A DNA stretch of 64,000 nt from Euborellia annulipes (GCA_023213315.1 JAKCPI010015691.1:62001-126000); one strand, 5' to 3'; counted from the stretch's first letter, positions 1 to 11,516 are shown. Made by a program: numbers and translations. Notes: generated from the letters alone by a model not told the origin.

Positions 1-162
1 AAGATCAATGAAAATCAACCAAATGCATTAAATATTATTAGCTACCATTCTGACATCTCTTGGCAAATTTTTGAATTACTTGATTTTTTGGGCATACTTT
101 TATGACACACTACGCCATCTTATCGGGAAAAACATGTGTAACCACTTCGCTCCCATTCCTCC
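1..162 (+). mobile_element. TTAA-flanked element T1, right end only
   Basis: Matches the right 160 bp of the T1 copies at 36664 and 38862 (AAGATCAATGAAAATCAACC onward), ending before TTAA at 163-166. Cut off by the window start. Confidence 0.75.
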
Positions 163-194
163 TTAAATTTCTTATTTCCCGAATCGGATAGGCT

Positions 195-352
195 ATCCAA
201 CACAAGTAAATACTACTCCAAAAGTTTCAGGTTTACAATTTCAGTGATATAACAAATTTCATCGATCTGGATTCTTGTAGTTTTAAGTAATCGTGTTAAT
301 TATCACACACATATTTCCAAGAATGTTTTTTGATCTAAAACGTCGAGAGGCA
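195..352 (+). repeat. R2 outer-arm fragment
   Basis: Contains ACTACTCCAAAAGTT, TTTCATCGATCTGG, AAGTAATCGTGTTAA and GATCTAAAACGTCGAGAG. These correspond to the outer right arm of the two full R2 copies. Confidence 0.6.
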
Positions 353-1180
353 ATATCACAAAAAAATAATGGCAACAATATTAAAATAGAGCCCTTCTCG
401 ACAAGGGGGAGGGGGTAAAGAGGGTAATTACCAAACTAAAAATATTTTTCTTGTAAATTAAATTTTAAAAATTAATATTTAAAAATTTGATTTATATATT
501 CCTGTAAACAAGAACAGAATGCAACTTTAATTTATCGAAAGTAAGAGAAAGTGCGACCAGTCACGCCAGATTACCCCCCCCCCTTGTTTCTCAACCCCTT
601 CTTACACATCCTGTGAGCAACCGAAGATGCCGGGAAGATCTTTAGTATAATTTATGCACAGGCGAATCAATAGAGAAAAGTAAGAGGCATTAGTCTTATT
701 ATATGAGTCGCTCTTTTAGGTAATTATTTTTGAGGTGTCCAGTCCCATATATTTATCCCTTAATTATTTTTGTTTTGCTTGTTTGATATTACCCCAGAAA
801 ACCGTTTACTTTTCAAAATGAAATATAATTCTTATTATTTTGATCGGATGCTTTTGAAATTTTATTTTTATTCACTTCTAACTGTTAAAATAATCTCTTT
901 TTCGATTTTCAAATGTTAAACGTATTATTTTCTTTGTCGCTTGTGAAGGTCAAAAGCATCTGTAGAGTAAATTTGCTACTATTCAATTATTGTTTTATAT
1001 AATAGAACGCAAATATGAATAGGTATGCATATATTTCCCACTCATGCTATTTGTTTCTATATAAAAGCCATATAAAATAAATGAAACAACTTGCTACCTT
1101 TTATACATTCTCTGAATTAAACTAAATTTTAAATAGAAAACAAGTTATTCTATTTAGAACATCGAATTTCTACTATTTAG

Positions 1181-1477
1181 TGGCTCAGCAGCAGCCGAGG
1201 GAAATTAAATTAAAAATTAAGTTAGGCTATTTACATTTTTGACTGTTCGACGTTTCGGTCGCCAATCGGAACCTTCTTCAATGCAACCAATTGTTGTATC
1301 AATAATTATAAGTTCTTGAGTATTATAATTTAGCATTCACTATTTGTGTATTTTAAAAAAATTATAATACTCAAGAACTTGTAATTATATAACATTTAAC
1401 TCTCCTGAAGAAGTTCGTGATTGGTGGCCGAAAAACATTTGATAATTTTTATTTAGATTCTTCTCCTTGGTGCTGAG
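1181..1477. mobile_element. Fold-back element with paired hairpin-GAAAC motifs, degenerate
   Basis: Imperfect inverted repeat: the left arm from CTCAGCAGCAGCC matches the reverse complement of the right arm near TTGGTGCTGAGTG, and the middle arms match around AAGTTCTTGAGTATTATAAT. One hairpin-GAAAC motif lies on the minus strand (1248-1280) and one on the plus strand (1405-1435). Both read outward from the centre. The right copy has lost stem pairing. Confidence 0.65.
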
Positions 1478-1484
1478 TGCTCCT

Positions 1485-1880
1485 GGTGCGTATCTCGGGG
1501 TGCTGATTTTGGGAGATTCCAGCGGCCACAATTTTGAAGCTATCGACCTCAAAATTTTTTTTTAATTAAAACTATTTAAAATATCTACAACTTATAGAAG
1601 CCCTTTTTTTGATTTTCAAAAAAATAATTTTTTTTTTAGATTAATTGCATTAAATAAAAGATATTTTTAAAAAATTCGCTCTATGTTTTATAGATAATTA
1701 AATTAGTAATCATTGTGTTAAAAAATAATTAATTTTTTACTCTTAATTAATTAGCTTGAATCTTTCAAATGAAATGAAATAAATACCTTGTATTCCTATG
1801 AAAAAAACTAACGCCATCTCTTGCCGCCTCGAGTAACTCGGTAGTCAATCGTCTTCTAAGGGTTTTTCGAGAAGCGCACC
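1485..1880 (+). mobile_element. TTAA-type MITE T3
   Basis: 396 bp, the same length as the reverse-oriented copy at 53018-53413. It starts GGTGCGTATCTCGGGG and ends CGAGAAGCGCACC before TTAA. Its left flank is TCCT rather than TTAA. No ORF. Confidence 0.72.
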
Positions 1881-2301
1881 TTAAAAACTGTCCTTACAGT
1901 CAGATCTCTAATAATTAAAATAATATTCGTATTCTTTGTTAGTTTTTCTAATTTATAGACCCGTACACACGTGATATACGCCTATATAATTTCTTTATTT
2001 ATTTATAAAAAGAAATTACAAGTGAAAAATGTTATTTGGACTTCAATCAAACTCAATTCGTTCTTTCTCTCCCTCCTCACCGCCCAGAAGGAATATTTAG
2101 TAAACATCCCTCCAGACTTCGATACAAAATTTTAAAAAGTACCCTAAAATCTCTATAATTTCCTTGTATAAACAAAAATAGTAAAAAAAAAGGAAAATAT
2201 TTATATACATAGAAAATAATTTTAGTAAAAACCCTTGTCTCTCGGGGTCCATATAAAAAAGAAATATTTAGATAAAAATAAATTCTTTATCTTTTATACA
2301 G

Positions 2302-2385
2302 TATTTTAAAAATATTTTTATGTATTTTAAAAATATTTTTATGTATTTTAAAAATATTTTTATGCATTTTAAAAATATTTTCATG
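2302..2385 (+). repeat. Tandem repeat, four 21-bp units
   Basis: Unit TATTTTAAAAATATTTTTATG three times exactly, split here as TATTTTAAAAATATT plus TTTATG, and a fourth unit with two changes. Confidence 0.85.
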
Positions 2386-3194
2386 TATGGAGAGATCTTC
2401 CCCACCTCACCCCCCCCCAAAAAAAAATATATATATATATACGCCACTGAGTGACAGACAAATCAATTCCATATCCTACAAACGAACTCAAACCTATTAA
2501 TACATTCTTCAAGATCTTGGCTTTTGAATTTTCCTCCCATATAATCAACCCTCCCCAAATCTGCTTGATATCCCCTCCGAACTCTCAATACGTTGGCTTG
2601 ATACGCCTTAAACACCACCTTCAATGTCCCTCATTCCCTCTTTTCCAACTCTCTAATCATCAAAGTAGAACTACAAAACCTATCAAATTTACCGGGTGTT
2701 GTCGCAACCACGACTATAACTTTATATCCTGTTTATAAAATTTTTTGTGAATATATAAGCTCTCGACATTCCTTTTTCTAAACTTGTAAAAATAATTAAA
2801 AATATTTTTTTTTTTTATTTCTGAGAAAAATATTTTTTGTTTAACTCTCTTTGATTTTGATAGCGTAAATCCTGACCTTTTTACTACATATTTCTCTTGA
2901 CATATACATACAATTATGTTAATTTCCTTTTCTTGAGTCTTTAATTTTTAATTTCTCATTTTTTTTTTTTAATAAATCTTCTTTTTCTCTTTGATAAAAA
3001 AATTTTTAATTTATTATTTGTCACTTTTTCTCCAAAACCACTAAACCAAAAGTTAGTAAACTTTGGGTTCTCGGATCATCTCGAAGGGCATATTTGACCA
3101 AATCGGTCAACTTCAAGTTATATAATAATTATTTCTTCTAAATATTTGTAAAATATATTGACACTTTTTTTTGTCAAGGCCGGTTGCTTCAGTT

Positions 3195-3330
3195 CTAATT
3201 AACTAGCTATCCCTCGGATAAGATAGTTGACTATGACTTTCGAGTCTTTTCACATCTAGTTAAGCAAATAATATGATTAAATAAGAGCCCAGGTCGTAGT
3301 TAGTTATCTAAGACCCAAAGTTCGGCTTAA
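3195..3330 (+). repeat. Interspersed repeat, copy 1
   Basis: GACTATGACTTTCGAGTC, ATATGATTAAATAAGAGCCC and TCGTAGTTAGTTATCTAAG match 54515-54630 in the same order. Family unknown. Confidence 0.5.
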
Positions 3331-4102
3331 CTAAGGGATGAAATTAGAAACCCAAGCCTTGTTGATTACATTTTTAAAATTTTGTTAAAAAATTAATTAG
3401 ATTCAATTAATTATTTTAATTTTCAAAATTTATTTTTTATTTTTATTTTTAATGATTTTTTATAAAGTTACCAACTTCACAAAACTTTCTTTATACCTCA
3501 AATATCTAATTATATGTGAGAAAACTCATTTTATTTTAACTCGAAGGTTAAGCGTGTTCTTGTTTACTATATCGATGATTTATTATCGGTCGGAAAAGTG
3601 ACTTCCCTTTTAAATTATATACAATTTTAAAGCGATATATACAGTATGTAAATAAATAAATAAATAAAAAAAAAAGATCAATTTATAAAATTAGTATAAA
3701 ATATTCAACAAATTTCTGTTGTCATCTTCAAGAATAAATAAAATAATATATATTAATAATATGTAAATAAATTTTTGTCATTGTCTTTTTTCCCTTTGTC
3801 TTATATCTGATGACGTCAACACAACAGAAACACGTTGAATATTTTAGAATAATTTTATAAATGTCTTTTTTATCTGCTTGCCGTTTCTTATGAATATTAA
3901 CTTTAAGTGCTTTTTAATCAATTTTTTTTTTTTTTTTTTTTTGAATGGATGCATAAGACCCAAAGATCATCTATGATGAGTATTGTCAAATACAAACAAG
4001 AAAAGAACAAGGGGTAAAAATAAATAAGAGTACAAACTAAGACTGAGTGTTGTTATATTGTTTTTACTTCCTCTTACCTATGTTTGATATATAATATATA
4101 TA

Positions 4103-4587
4103 CCAGGTCATTCAATAAGTCCGTAGGATAAGTAAGAAAAAAACAAAATTTTGACAAAACTCGATTTTATTATTCAACATAGTTGCCTTCGAGGGCGATA
4201 CAACGAGTATAGCGATTTTCCAACTTTTCGATACCACTTTTATAGTACGATTTCTTCATCGTTGAACTTAAATTTCTTCCCAGCAAACATTCTCTTGAGA
4301 TCTGAAAACAGGAAAAAGTCGCTGGGGCCTAAATCTGGAAAATATGGTGGGTGGGTAAGCAATTCGAAGGAATGCTTTATTAAAACTCGAAATTCACTTT
4401 TTTCCATTTTTATTTTCCAATAACAAAGTTGCTTCACATAAAATTCTATAACTCACGAATCAATAGTTAGATTGCTGTCAAATTTATACACGTATCGTTT
4501 GAAGGTTAGTACTAAATAAAAATCATATGGAAAAAATTCTAGTAACGCCATCTATATGTTATCCTACGGACTTATTGAAGGACCTGT
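4103..4587 (-). mobile_element. Internally deleted mariner with intact TIRs
   Basis: Flanked by TA. The first 28-29 bases of each end match in inverted orientation with two differences (CCAGGTCATTCAATAAGTCC versus ACAGGTCCTTCAATAAGTCC). At 485 bp it is far shorter than the usual 1.3 kb mariner. It interrupts the TA-rich palindrome of an R1 copy. Confidence 0.9.
4170..4407 (-). pseudogene. Mariner transposase remnant, N-terminus joined to C-terminus
   Basis: Minus strand. The start MEKSEFRVLIKHSF is the usual beginning of an irritans-type mariner transposase. It runs directly into THPPYFPDLGPSDFFLF, the block around the last catalytic aspartate of the DD34D triad, then LKRMFAGKKF. The piece between, with the helix-turn-helix and the first two catalytic aspartates, is deleted, so it is inactive. 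A further frame change near 4240 precedes the conserved end YKSGIEKLENRYTRCIALEG, whose stop is at 4170-4172. Confidence 0.9.
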
Positions 4588-5041
4588 TATATATGGATAG
4601 ATAGAGAGAGAGGATTCATGTCAAAAATTTGATGTCGAGATTTTGATGGATATACACGTTTTGAGGTCCCCTGAACCAAAAAAAGTGGTTTTCGCGGCAT
4701 GGTCTGTCTGTCTGTTTGTGAACAAAATATCTCAAAAACGAAAAGATCTAGGAGGCTAAATTTCATATTTAAGTTAGATACCCCCTTGAGACTTGACACG
4801 AAGCTTTTGAACAAAAAAGCACTAGTACTTTACTGATGTACTTATTCAGTTTTTTTTTTTTTTCGATTTTATCGATATTCGCTCCAACGATTTTGATTAA
4901 AATTCATAAATCAATTATTTTTTAGATGCTTTTTAGAATGTATATTTTCATTTTGTCATTGAAATCTTTTGAAGCACACTTTATTCTTGTACTTCATAGG
5001 AAAGATAAGAGAAATGGTTGCCATGGTAACAAAATATAAAT

Positions 5042-5385
5042 AAAGATGATGGAGAAAATGGCTGTTTAACTTGATAAGGATAGTGAATAGCAGCCAGGAA
5101 AAATCAAATCAGGCAAAAACTAGATCAATTTTTATCAGATTTTCCTTTATTTGATCGTCGACGTTTCGGACGCCAGTCGCGCCCTTCTTCAGGACAATCA
5201 TTGGTCAAGCAAATACAGGTAAATTAGAAATACCTCCACCTGTATTTGATTGACAAATGATTGTCCTGAGGAAGGGCGCGACTGGCGTCCGAAACGTCGA
5301 CGATCAAATAAAGGAAAATCTGATAAAAATTGATCTAGTTTTTGTCTGATTCGATTTTTCCTGTCTGATATTCGCTATCCTTATC
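5042..5385. mobile_element. Fold-back element with two hairpin-GAAACG motifs and an 11-bp target duplication
   Basis: Inserted in an R1 copy. The host sequence AAAATATAAAT is present on both sides (5031-5041 and 5386-5396), and other R1 copies have it once. The arms from about 5074 to 5389 are nearly perfect inverted repeats over roughly 130 bp each. Motifs lie on the minus strand at 5162-5193 and the plus strand at 5266-5296, each with stem GGGCGC/GCGTCC. The variable-length duplication is typical of target-primed retroelements such as Penelope-like elements. Confidence 0.8.
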
Positions 5386-6397
5386 AAAATATAAATATTT
5401 TCCCATGTTTATAAATTTTATATCTTGAATTCAAATATATCGGCGGAAACTAAATATATCTCGAAACAAAAAAATCTGGTGTGAACTGTGCTGTGTAACC
5501 AGTAACAGCAGATTTTTTGAATACATTTTGTTATTATTTTAAAAGAGTGAAGTTCTCTTATATGCGCTTTGAGTATAGCCAATCCCTAAACAATTAATCC
5601 TTACTTTTGAACAATTGAGAGTTTATAAATATTTTGTTAGTTTTGGTCTGAACAAATCACAAAGTTGTTAAATTTTTAATGAAACAAGATGTGAATGTTT
5701 TCAAGACATTTTGTAGCATCATTCAGTATAGTTTTATTTCGAGTTGTTATATAATATATAGTACGTATGCAAAGTAATCCCCTCGTTTAACGCTGTTATA
5801 TATCCCATAAAAACACGAGAATCCGCTAATTGAAAATAATAATTAATACCAAACTTTTATTATTTATTCACTGACCTGAATTTTTTTTTTAATATGCTCT
5901 TTATGGTTTTTTTTCTTAATACTTTATTTTATCCCGATGAATAAAGTATTTTATCTAATATAAAAAATCTCTTTTGAGATTTTTTTCTTTTTACTTTTGG
6001 CATCTCTTGAGATTTTTGAACTAAGTTAAATCTAACTTATCTATATATACTGTATAAATTTAACCAAATTATCTCAGAGAGTTAGGACATAAAATTTTTT
6101 TGAGGTTGTAAGCAACATTCAAAAGGATGCATTTCATTACGATGTTTGCTTCTAATTTCTCAACTTTTCCAAATTATTATTTTTTCATTTGTTATATTAA
6201 TTTTTTTTTTCTTATTCAAAATGTTCATTTGTATTTTAAGAATGTCTAGAAAATCTCTAAGTCTCATGTCAGTTCCTGATGTATGAACGGAAGCCTTTAA
6301 ATCTTGGAAACTTTTATTTTGGTTAAACATCCAAGTGACTTTGCTGTAGTTAATTTTATTTCATTATAAAAATTATTTTTTAATGAATTTTACATAA

Positions 6398-6643
6398 CAT
6401 CAGCAAATCCCCACTCGCTTCTCGGGAATCCCTGAGGCGCCCAAAGAGCTGCTCCTAGCAGAGCTTTGCCCCGCCCTCCCTTGGAGGCTAGTTATGTCAC
6501 AGAAGACCCAATCCCTTAAAAATGCAAATATGTCAGCCTCCCTAGAAGGCAAAACGGTCCAGCATCATGACAGTTCTCCCTCTTTGTCAAGAGACAGCAG
6601 CAAAGAGGAAAAATATGAAATCGTTAATCTCCAACACCAATAA
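6398..6643 (+). CDS. Unassigned ORF, 81 open codons, no known family
   Basis: Open from a TAA at 6395-6397 to a TAA at 6641-6643. The base composition is distinctly GC-richer than its surroundings. The reading includes FSGIPEAPKELLLAELCPAL and, after the first ATG at 6494, MSQKTQSLKNANMSASLEGK; the end is serine-, glutamate- and lysine-rich. From that ATG it is 49 codons. An AG just before 6404 could be an acceptor but lacks a pyrimidine tract, and no donor was found. It ends about 95 bp before a fold-back element. It may be a remnant of a retroelement or of a captured gene. I do not recognise it. Confidence 0.25.
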   Translation, partial: HQQIPTRFSGIPEAPKELLLAELCPALPWRLVMSQKTQSLKNANMSASLEGKTVQHHDSSPSLSRDSSKEEKYEIVNLQHQ

Positions 6644-6736
6644 TGCAGCTCCCTGTTAGCTGAACTTTTGGACTTCCCTTCCCCCATCTTAATATATCAG
6701 TTATTATTAAAATTTTCAATATAAATAATAAATTTA

Positions 6737-7145
6737 ATTGAATAAGGAACGCAATGAGCAGGGCAGCCAACAGAAATAAAAAACATATTATTTCGTCGAC
6801 GTTTCGGGAACACTCCACTCCCATCTTCAGGATGAAATGATTGTCGCAAAAGTGATGGAGGATTTTATAATGTAAACACAACCGACGATTATTAACAAAA
6901 CGCACATTGTGCATACAATTACAATTGTATGATATATTGTATTAATTATAATTGATAGGCTTTTAATCTCTGTACCAGCTCCAAACGCCGACCAAGGTAG
7001 ATTATTTGGTTTGAAGATGGGAGGGACGCGTTCCCGAAACGTCGACGAAATAATATAAAAGTTTTTTTTTATTTCTGCTGACTGTCCTGTTCATTGAGTT
7101 CCTTATTCAATCATTACCACATCCATTTATATTCTTAAAAAAAAG
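6737..7145. mobile_element. Fold-back element with two hairpin-GAAACG motifs and a 12-bp target duplication
   Basis: Flanked by ATAATAAATTTA at 6725-6736 and 7146-7157. Inverted arms run from about 6738 (ATTGAATAAGGAAC) to 7111. Motifs at 6800-6831 (minus) and 7011-7041 (plus) have stems closed by GGGA/TCCC and share GAAACGTCGACGAAATAAT downstream. The spacer between the arms is not shared with other fold-backs in the window. Confidence 0.78.
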
Positions 7146-7240
7146 ATAATAAATTTACTCTGCTTCTACTAAACGATCAAAAACTTGTAGGGATTTTATT
7201 AAAGATTAAATTTTCTACACAAATATATACATTTTAAATA

Positions 7241-7335
7241 ACCAATGTTTTAATTGAATACCAATTGATTGAAATAAATAAGCACGGGGTCCAAATGGTC
7301 TCAGAGGCCGAAAAAAATCTTAAACAAATTTAAAA
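7241..7335 (+). mobile_element. SINE tail fragment
   Basis: GATTGAAATAAATAAGCACG, GGGTCCAAATGG and GAGGCCGAAAAAAATC match the common SINE tail. No head. Confidence 0.55.
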
Positions 7336-8224
7336 AAATACCAATGATAATAATTTTTACGACTGTGGGTCTTTGGGAGATAAATGTTGGAGATACAAGG
7401 ATTAAGAAAAGGCGATGGACCCGCTGATGGCAGGCGGAGGGGCTAGCAGTGCTTCCAACACAAAATTATCAATTTTGAGAGAAAAAGCAGGAGAAACGCG
7501 TTAAAATAGTTTATAATTTTTCAAATTGTTTTTATATTTATGAAATAAGGACCAATTTTAACTGCGATCGGCATCTATCGTATAAACAACCAGACCCAAA
7601 CATTTTAGTATAGAATTATTAATTAGGATCAAATTTGAAAATGTAATCTTATTACCAGGAGAATAGAATATTAGAAGAGTGTGTTGCCGCCAAATCAAAT
7701 ATTAATAGCACTCGTCTCCTCTTTTGGATCAACGAAAGATTAAATTTTCAATATCAATGATAATGATCTTTGCATTCTACCAGGAGATGGTTGGTCCAAG
7801 AGAAAAATAAACAAATATTTATATTACATAATTCTAATTAGACCAGTCTAACGGATCCACGGGGGTGCCAAAAATCACCTGACACGGATTTTTCTTTTCC
7901 ATTTGAGATCTTTCTTTTCAGAAAAATCACTCCTCGGTCTGAGGTAATTTGAAATCAATGAAATTTCTTCGTTGAATATTCATCTACAGAGGTGTTTTGA
8001 GCTCAATCAGCTTCAGAGAAACTTGAAACAAATTTTTTTGTAATTTACATTACATACAAATTAAACATCTAAATCATAAATTTACAAATTTTCAAATCAT
8101 CATTATGTATGAAGATAAATGACAAAGCACGAGAATAATATTAATAATTAACATCAAAATTTAATATCGGTAAAAAAAAATATCATTAGTTTAGTTTTTG
8201 TTTTATGAAGTAGATTTATCATTT

Positions 8225-8660
8225 AACTCATTTGAATTCCCTTCCCTCTGGCATTACGCTTAATTCAAATTTGGAACGTTGAATCAAATAAAATGCTTCA
8301 AGTGCCAATTGGTGAATTTTCCAATCGGATGACACTTTCACTATACATTAGTAGAACTTAATCCTCAGAGGCATATGACGTCACCTTCCCTCTCTCCCGT
8401 TCTCGAAAATCACTTGAGAAGCAAGCCAGCCGAAAATGCTATTATAATAAGTCATTAGCATCATCATCATCTCCACGGATTAGTCCAATTGGAGTGAGTT
8501 CATTCTGCCCATTTTCACGAGCAGACAACGACTCTTTTTCTTTTCGTCTGAGTATGAGAAATTCCCCCACTCTCTTATTCGTCGCGTCCATTTTTTAGCT
8601 TTTTGTTCCGTTTTGTCTCGTTTTAACAAAGAAGGATCGAAAATGTCTCTTCCCTATAAC
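8225..8660. promoter_or_regulatory. Unique, balanced-composition block with a CRE-like site
   Basis: About 430 bp free of recognised repeats, with markedly less AT than neighbours. Contains TATGACGTCACC (the cAMP-response-element core TGACGTCA) at about 8377 and a CATCATCATCAT run at about 8460. Regulatory function is only a possibility. Confidence 0.2.
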
Positions 8661-8918
8661 ACCCCTATCTGAATTTTTAATTAGAACACAAAATTAACTT
8701 CTCGTAAAATTACAAATGATGATTGAAATACCTGATAAAAGCTCTACTAGAAGATTGAAGTGTTACTATTACATTATTCAAATTTATATCTGTAAATTAA
8801 ATTATTTAATTCATTAATGGAATTTATGTCTTTAACCCTAAAGAAATTAAATTTGCCTATTCTCGCGATTCTTTAAATACATGCATAAAAGCGTATAGGA
8901 AGTTGGAAAACTTTTTGG

Positions 8919-9050
8919 AACGAAGTTCTTTTACGCCGCTTACGGTAGGGTGAATTGACGAAAACGTCACGTAACAAAAAGCAGCAGTAACAAAAATGCG
9001 TTACAGCGCCCAAACGCCGGCGGAGGAAGGCAAGGGTAGCCGAATGAGAC
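8919..9050 (+). mobile_element. GGAACG repeat, left end, joined to Penelope-like remnant
   Basis: GGAACGAAGTTCTTTTACGCC through GCGGAGGAAGGCAAGG. It then gives way to the Penelope-like ORF remnant near 9050, so one element truncated the other. Confidence 0.65.
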
Positions 9051-9057
9051 CATCGAA

Positions 9058-9602
9058 ATTATTAAATCAATATTTACAATACGGACAGACAAAAAAGAAA
9101 GTAGACGATAAAGTTAAAGAAAAAGAAAACCAACAAATAGATATATCACTTGTAACATTACCATACGTAAAAGAAAACAACGGAAAAAATAGCTTCAAAT
9201 TTGAGGAAACGACATCAGAGTAGCATTTAAACCACACAAACAAATGTCCTCGATCACTTCAAACGTAAAAGATAAAATAAAAAATGAAAATAATGGAGTT
9301 TATAAGGGAACTTGTGAATGTAATAAAGTATATATTGGCGAAACAAGTAGAAAGATCTCAACAAGAATGTCTGAACATGAGAGAGCCATAAGATTGAAAC
9401 ATCCAAATCAGTCTGCAATTGCAGAACATGCCCTAACAACTGGGCATAAAATTAATTTAGGCAATGTCAAAACGCGTCACTTTGAAAATGAGCGGAAAAG
9501 AAAAGTCAGAGTCGATAGAAATTAATAAACATCCTTTATAATATTAACAAAGAAGTTGAATATAGGCTTAATAAAATGTGGATGAGAAAAAATGTTAATT
9601 AG
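9058..9602 (+). pseudogene. Penelope-like element, 3' part of ORF with GIY-YIG endonuclease, frameshifted
   Basis: Remnant of a Penelope-like retroelement, whose protein joins a reverse transcriptase to a GIY-YIG nuclease. Three frames must be read in turn. ISLVTLPYVKEN (about 9148-9180) is the linker after the RT; it shifts to NDIRVAFKPHKQ near 9212; then a 93-codon open stretch from 9244 carries the nuclease. GVYKGTCECNKVYIGE (from about 9298) is the GIY-YIG core with its cysteine pair, followed by SRKISTRMSEHE, with the conserved arginine and the EH pair, and by an AEHALTTGHKI piece. Past 9525 the C-terminal tail continues in other frames as ESIEINKHP and INKEVEYRLNKMW. At least four frame breaks mean no intact protein. 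The RT core and 5' end are missing; a GGAACG-family end abuts it at about 9050. Confidence 0.88.
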
Positions 9603-9985
9603 ATGTCAGGGTTTGATTATTGTTTTATATATATGTATGTGTATTTATGTAATTTTGGAATGATTTAATATTTTAGACCATCTATTTTAAAATCAAATTC
9701 AAAAAACTTAATGTAACATCATGCTTTTTATGTAAATACTTGCTTTGATGATTGTGAATAACTTCATGGGAAAGAGTGAAAATGGCGGGAAAATTTGTAC
9801 CTAACTTTATAGGAATGCCTGCAGATGGCGCTGATGTCGTTGCATATAATAAGGCACTTAACGGTCTTGACGGTTAGTTTCACTTGAGTCGGAGCAAGTG
9901 CACAGTACTTGATAACGGCTGCAGAATAAGCAGTCGAAACGTTGTACAGTATTTATATTTTTAATAAATAATTAATAACAAAATG
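9603..9985 (+). mobile_element. Penelope-like 3' tail with hairpin-GAAACG motif
   Basis: Non-coding tail following the GIY-YIG remnant. At 9910-9942 it has GATAA, a stem GGCTGC/GCAGTC (one wobble) and then GAAACG. Its position directly downstream of a recognisable Penelope-like ORF ties this motif class, seen at ten other loci here, to that element family. Confidence 0.7.
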
Positions 9986-11315
9986 TTGCTATAATTAAAA
10001 ATTCCCCTAATAATAATATCGTTTTGTATTCATCCATGAAAATAGAACTAATTTTAATTGCTATTGGCATCTATTGCATAACAACCAGAACCAAACCTTT
10101 TATAATTGGGTAATTAATAATTCAACATCTTTTTTAGATAAACAAGAAAATGCTCTCTTTCACACACAAATTAAAAATTAATTCATATAGTTTTTGTTAA
10201 CAACAACACAAAATATATTTATTTTATTCACAAGATAAATCTTTTAGTTTATCTTCCAAGTTTATTGCATATAACTTGAAAATTACTGAGATAAGAATTT
10301 TACCTGTTAAATTCGAAAAGCTATGCGTTAAATAGGGGTTTTATTGTAATAAAAAAATTTTCTTGGATTTCTAGTTAAATGCCATTAAATAAAAGAATAA
10401 TAAGTGACTCTTTTCATGCCTCTTGGTCCACCAATGCATTTCCATAGGGTACACCTATTTTATGATCCAGATCCCCCTCATTTGTTTTCTGGTTTATGTT
10501 CAAGATCATATCACGGATATTAGAAATGTTTCTAGACTTTCAGTGATTGTTATCTTGGAAAAAAAGAAACTAAGCTCTTAATTTTCTCTGTTTATTAGAT
10601 CAAGCATTTCCAACTCGATTGTATATTTACTTTGTCTGTGGCCCTTATAGGTTTATAGTTACTTATGTTTATATCGTATATTAGAAAATATTGAAATATT
10701 TCAGATTAGTCAAATAAATAAATAATCATCTATGTGTAGTGTAATTATGACTAATCTCGAGCTGCAAAGAACCCTTTTTTTCAGGTAACCGCAAGAGTTG
10801 CGTCCGGTGGTCACTTACCTAAGCTCGGAATACCGCCTTATTTTCCCCACAATGAGGAGAATAACACTCCCACTACTTACTTAAATTCAGTAGTGGGTCA
10901 CTGCTCAGTGACATCATCCATACTAGGCTCCGCCCATCCTCCAAAAAATATGTTTTTTATGACTTTAGGGATAATGAATCACTTTGAACTGAATGGTTCC
11001 GGACCGAAGGAAAGAAATCCCTGAAGTTGTTTTAATGTTTTTTTTTCTAATGAAACCGAACCGATGTACATAAACCGCTTCTGACCTTCGGAAGATCTCC
11101 ATGTTTTAAAACTGAGTCAGAAGAAATTTTAACATCTTCAGCTACTTTTGCACTGTTTTTGAGCCCAACTTTGTATGTCTAGTAATGTGAATCCCTCACC
11201 ATAACCAATTCCACAATCTGAAGAGAGAGTAGAGAGTGAAATTTGAAGATAGGAGAAAATTTGACCATGAGTCTTAATCCGGCCCGGAAGCAACTCGGCA
11301 TACCGGCTGACCGCA

Positions 11316-11406
11316 TATAAAAATGAAATGGAAAAATATAGACTATGTATGTAATGCATATGTTCTATAGAAATCCACAATTTTCAATGAATCTATTTGA
11401 AATTAA
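11316..11406 (+). repeat. Interspersed repeat with TCTATAGAAATCCACAATTT
   Basis: AAATGAAATGGAAAAATATA followed by GTTCTATAGAAATCCACAAT. A second copy is at 12147-12222 (same strand), and reversed or partial copies lie near 37990-38030 and 52030-52110. Confidence 0.5.
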
Positions 11407-11516
11407 GTACACATATAGTATTTGAAACGGCGAGTAACAGCAATAATTTGAATCTCTTAAATTCTTTGGGAAATTAAATTGAATAAAAGCTAGTTATATC
11501 TGACAAGTCTATAATT

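Larger units (their letters stand above)
4064..5522 (+). repeat. Repeat R1, copy with two nested insertions
   Basis: R1 is the dominant repeat of the window. In order on its plus strand: a TA-rich palindrome bounded by ACTTTCTC and GAGAAAGT; the module GAGATTTTGATGG...TTTTGAGGTCCCCTGA; a GTACTAGTACTTTACTGATG segment; ATAAATCAATTATTTTTTAG; GGTTGCCATGGTAAC; and a second palindrome opening and closing with AAATCTGGTGTGAC. This copy is split by the mariner remnant (4103-4587), placed in the TA-rich palindrome, and by the fold-back element (5042-5385). R1 has no consistent protein-coding frame, so it is probably non-autonomous. Family unknown to me. Confidence 0.8.

Noticed and set aside
2302..2385. 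CRISPR-like array
   Set aside because: Adjacent 21-bp units without spacers; a simple tandem repeat in eukaryotic DNA.
4587..4814. Similar predicted peptides (GTSK-VY-SKS type) in open frames at 4587-4814 and 61600-61878 (minus) and 46006-46188 and 48365-48586 (plus)
   Set aside because: They are translations of the same antisense segment of repeat R1. Frames and lengths differ between copies and there is no sign of selection on protein.
10780..10860. snRNA-like sequence with CACTTACCTAAG
   Set aside because: Resembles the U1 5' region only over a few bases; no further U1 structure or promoter element could be found.
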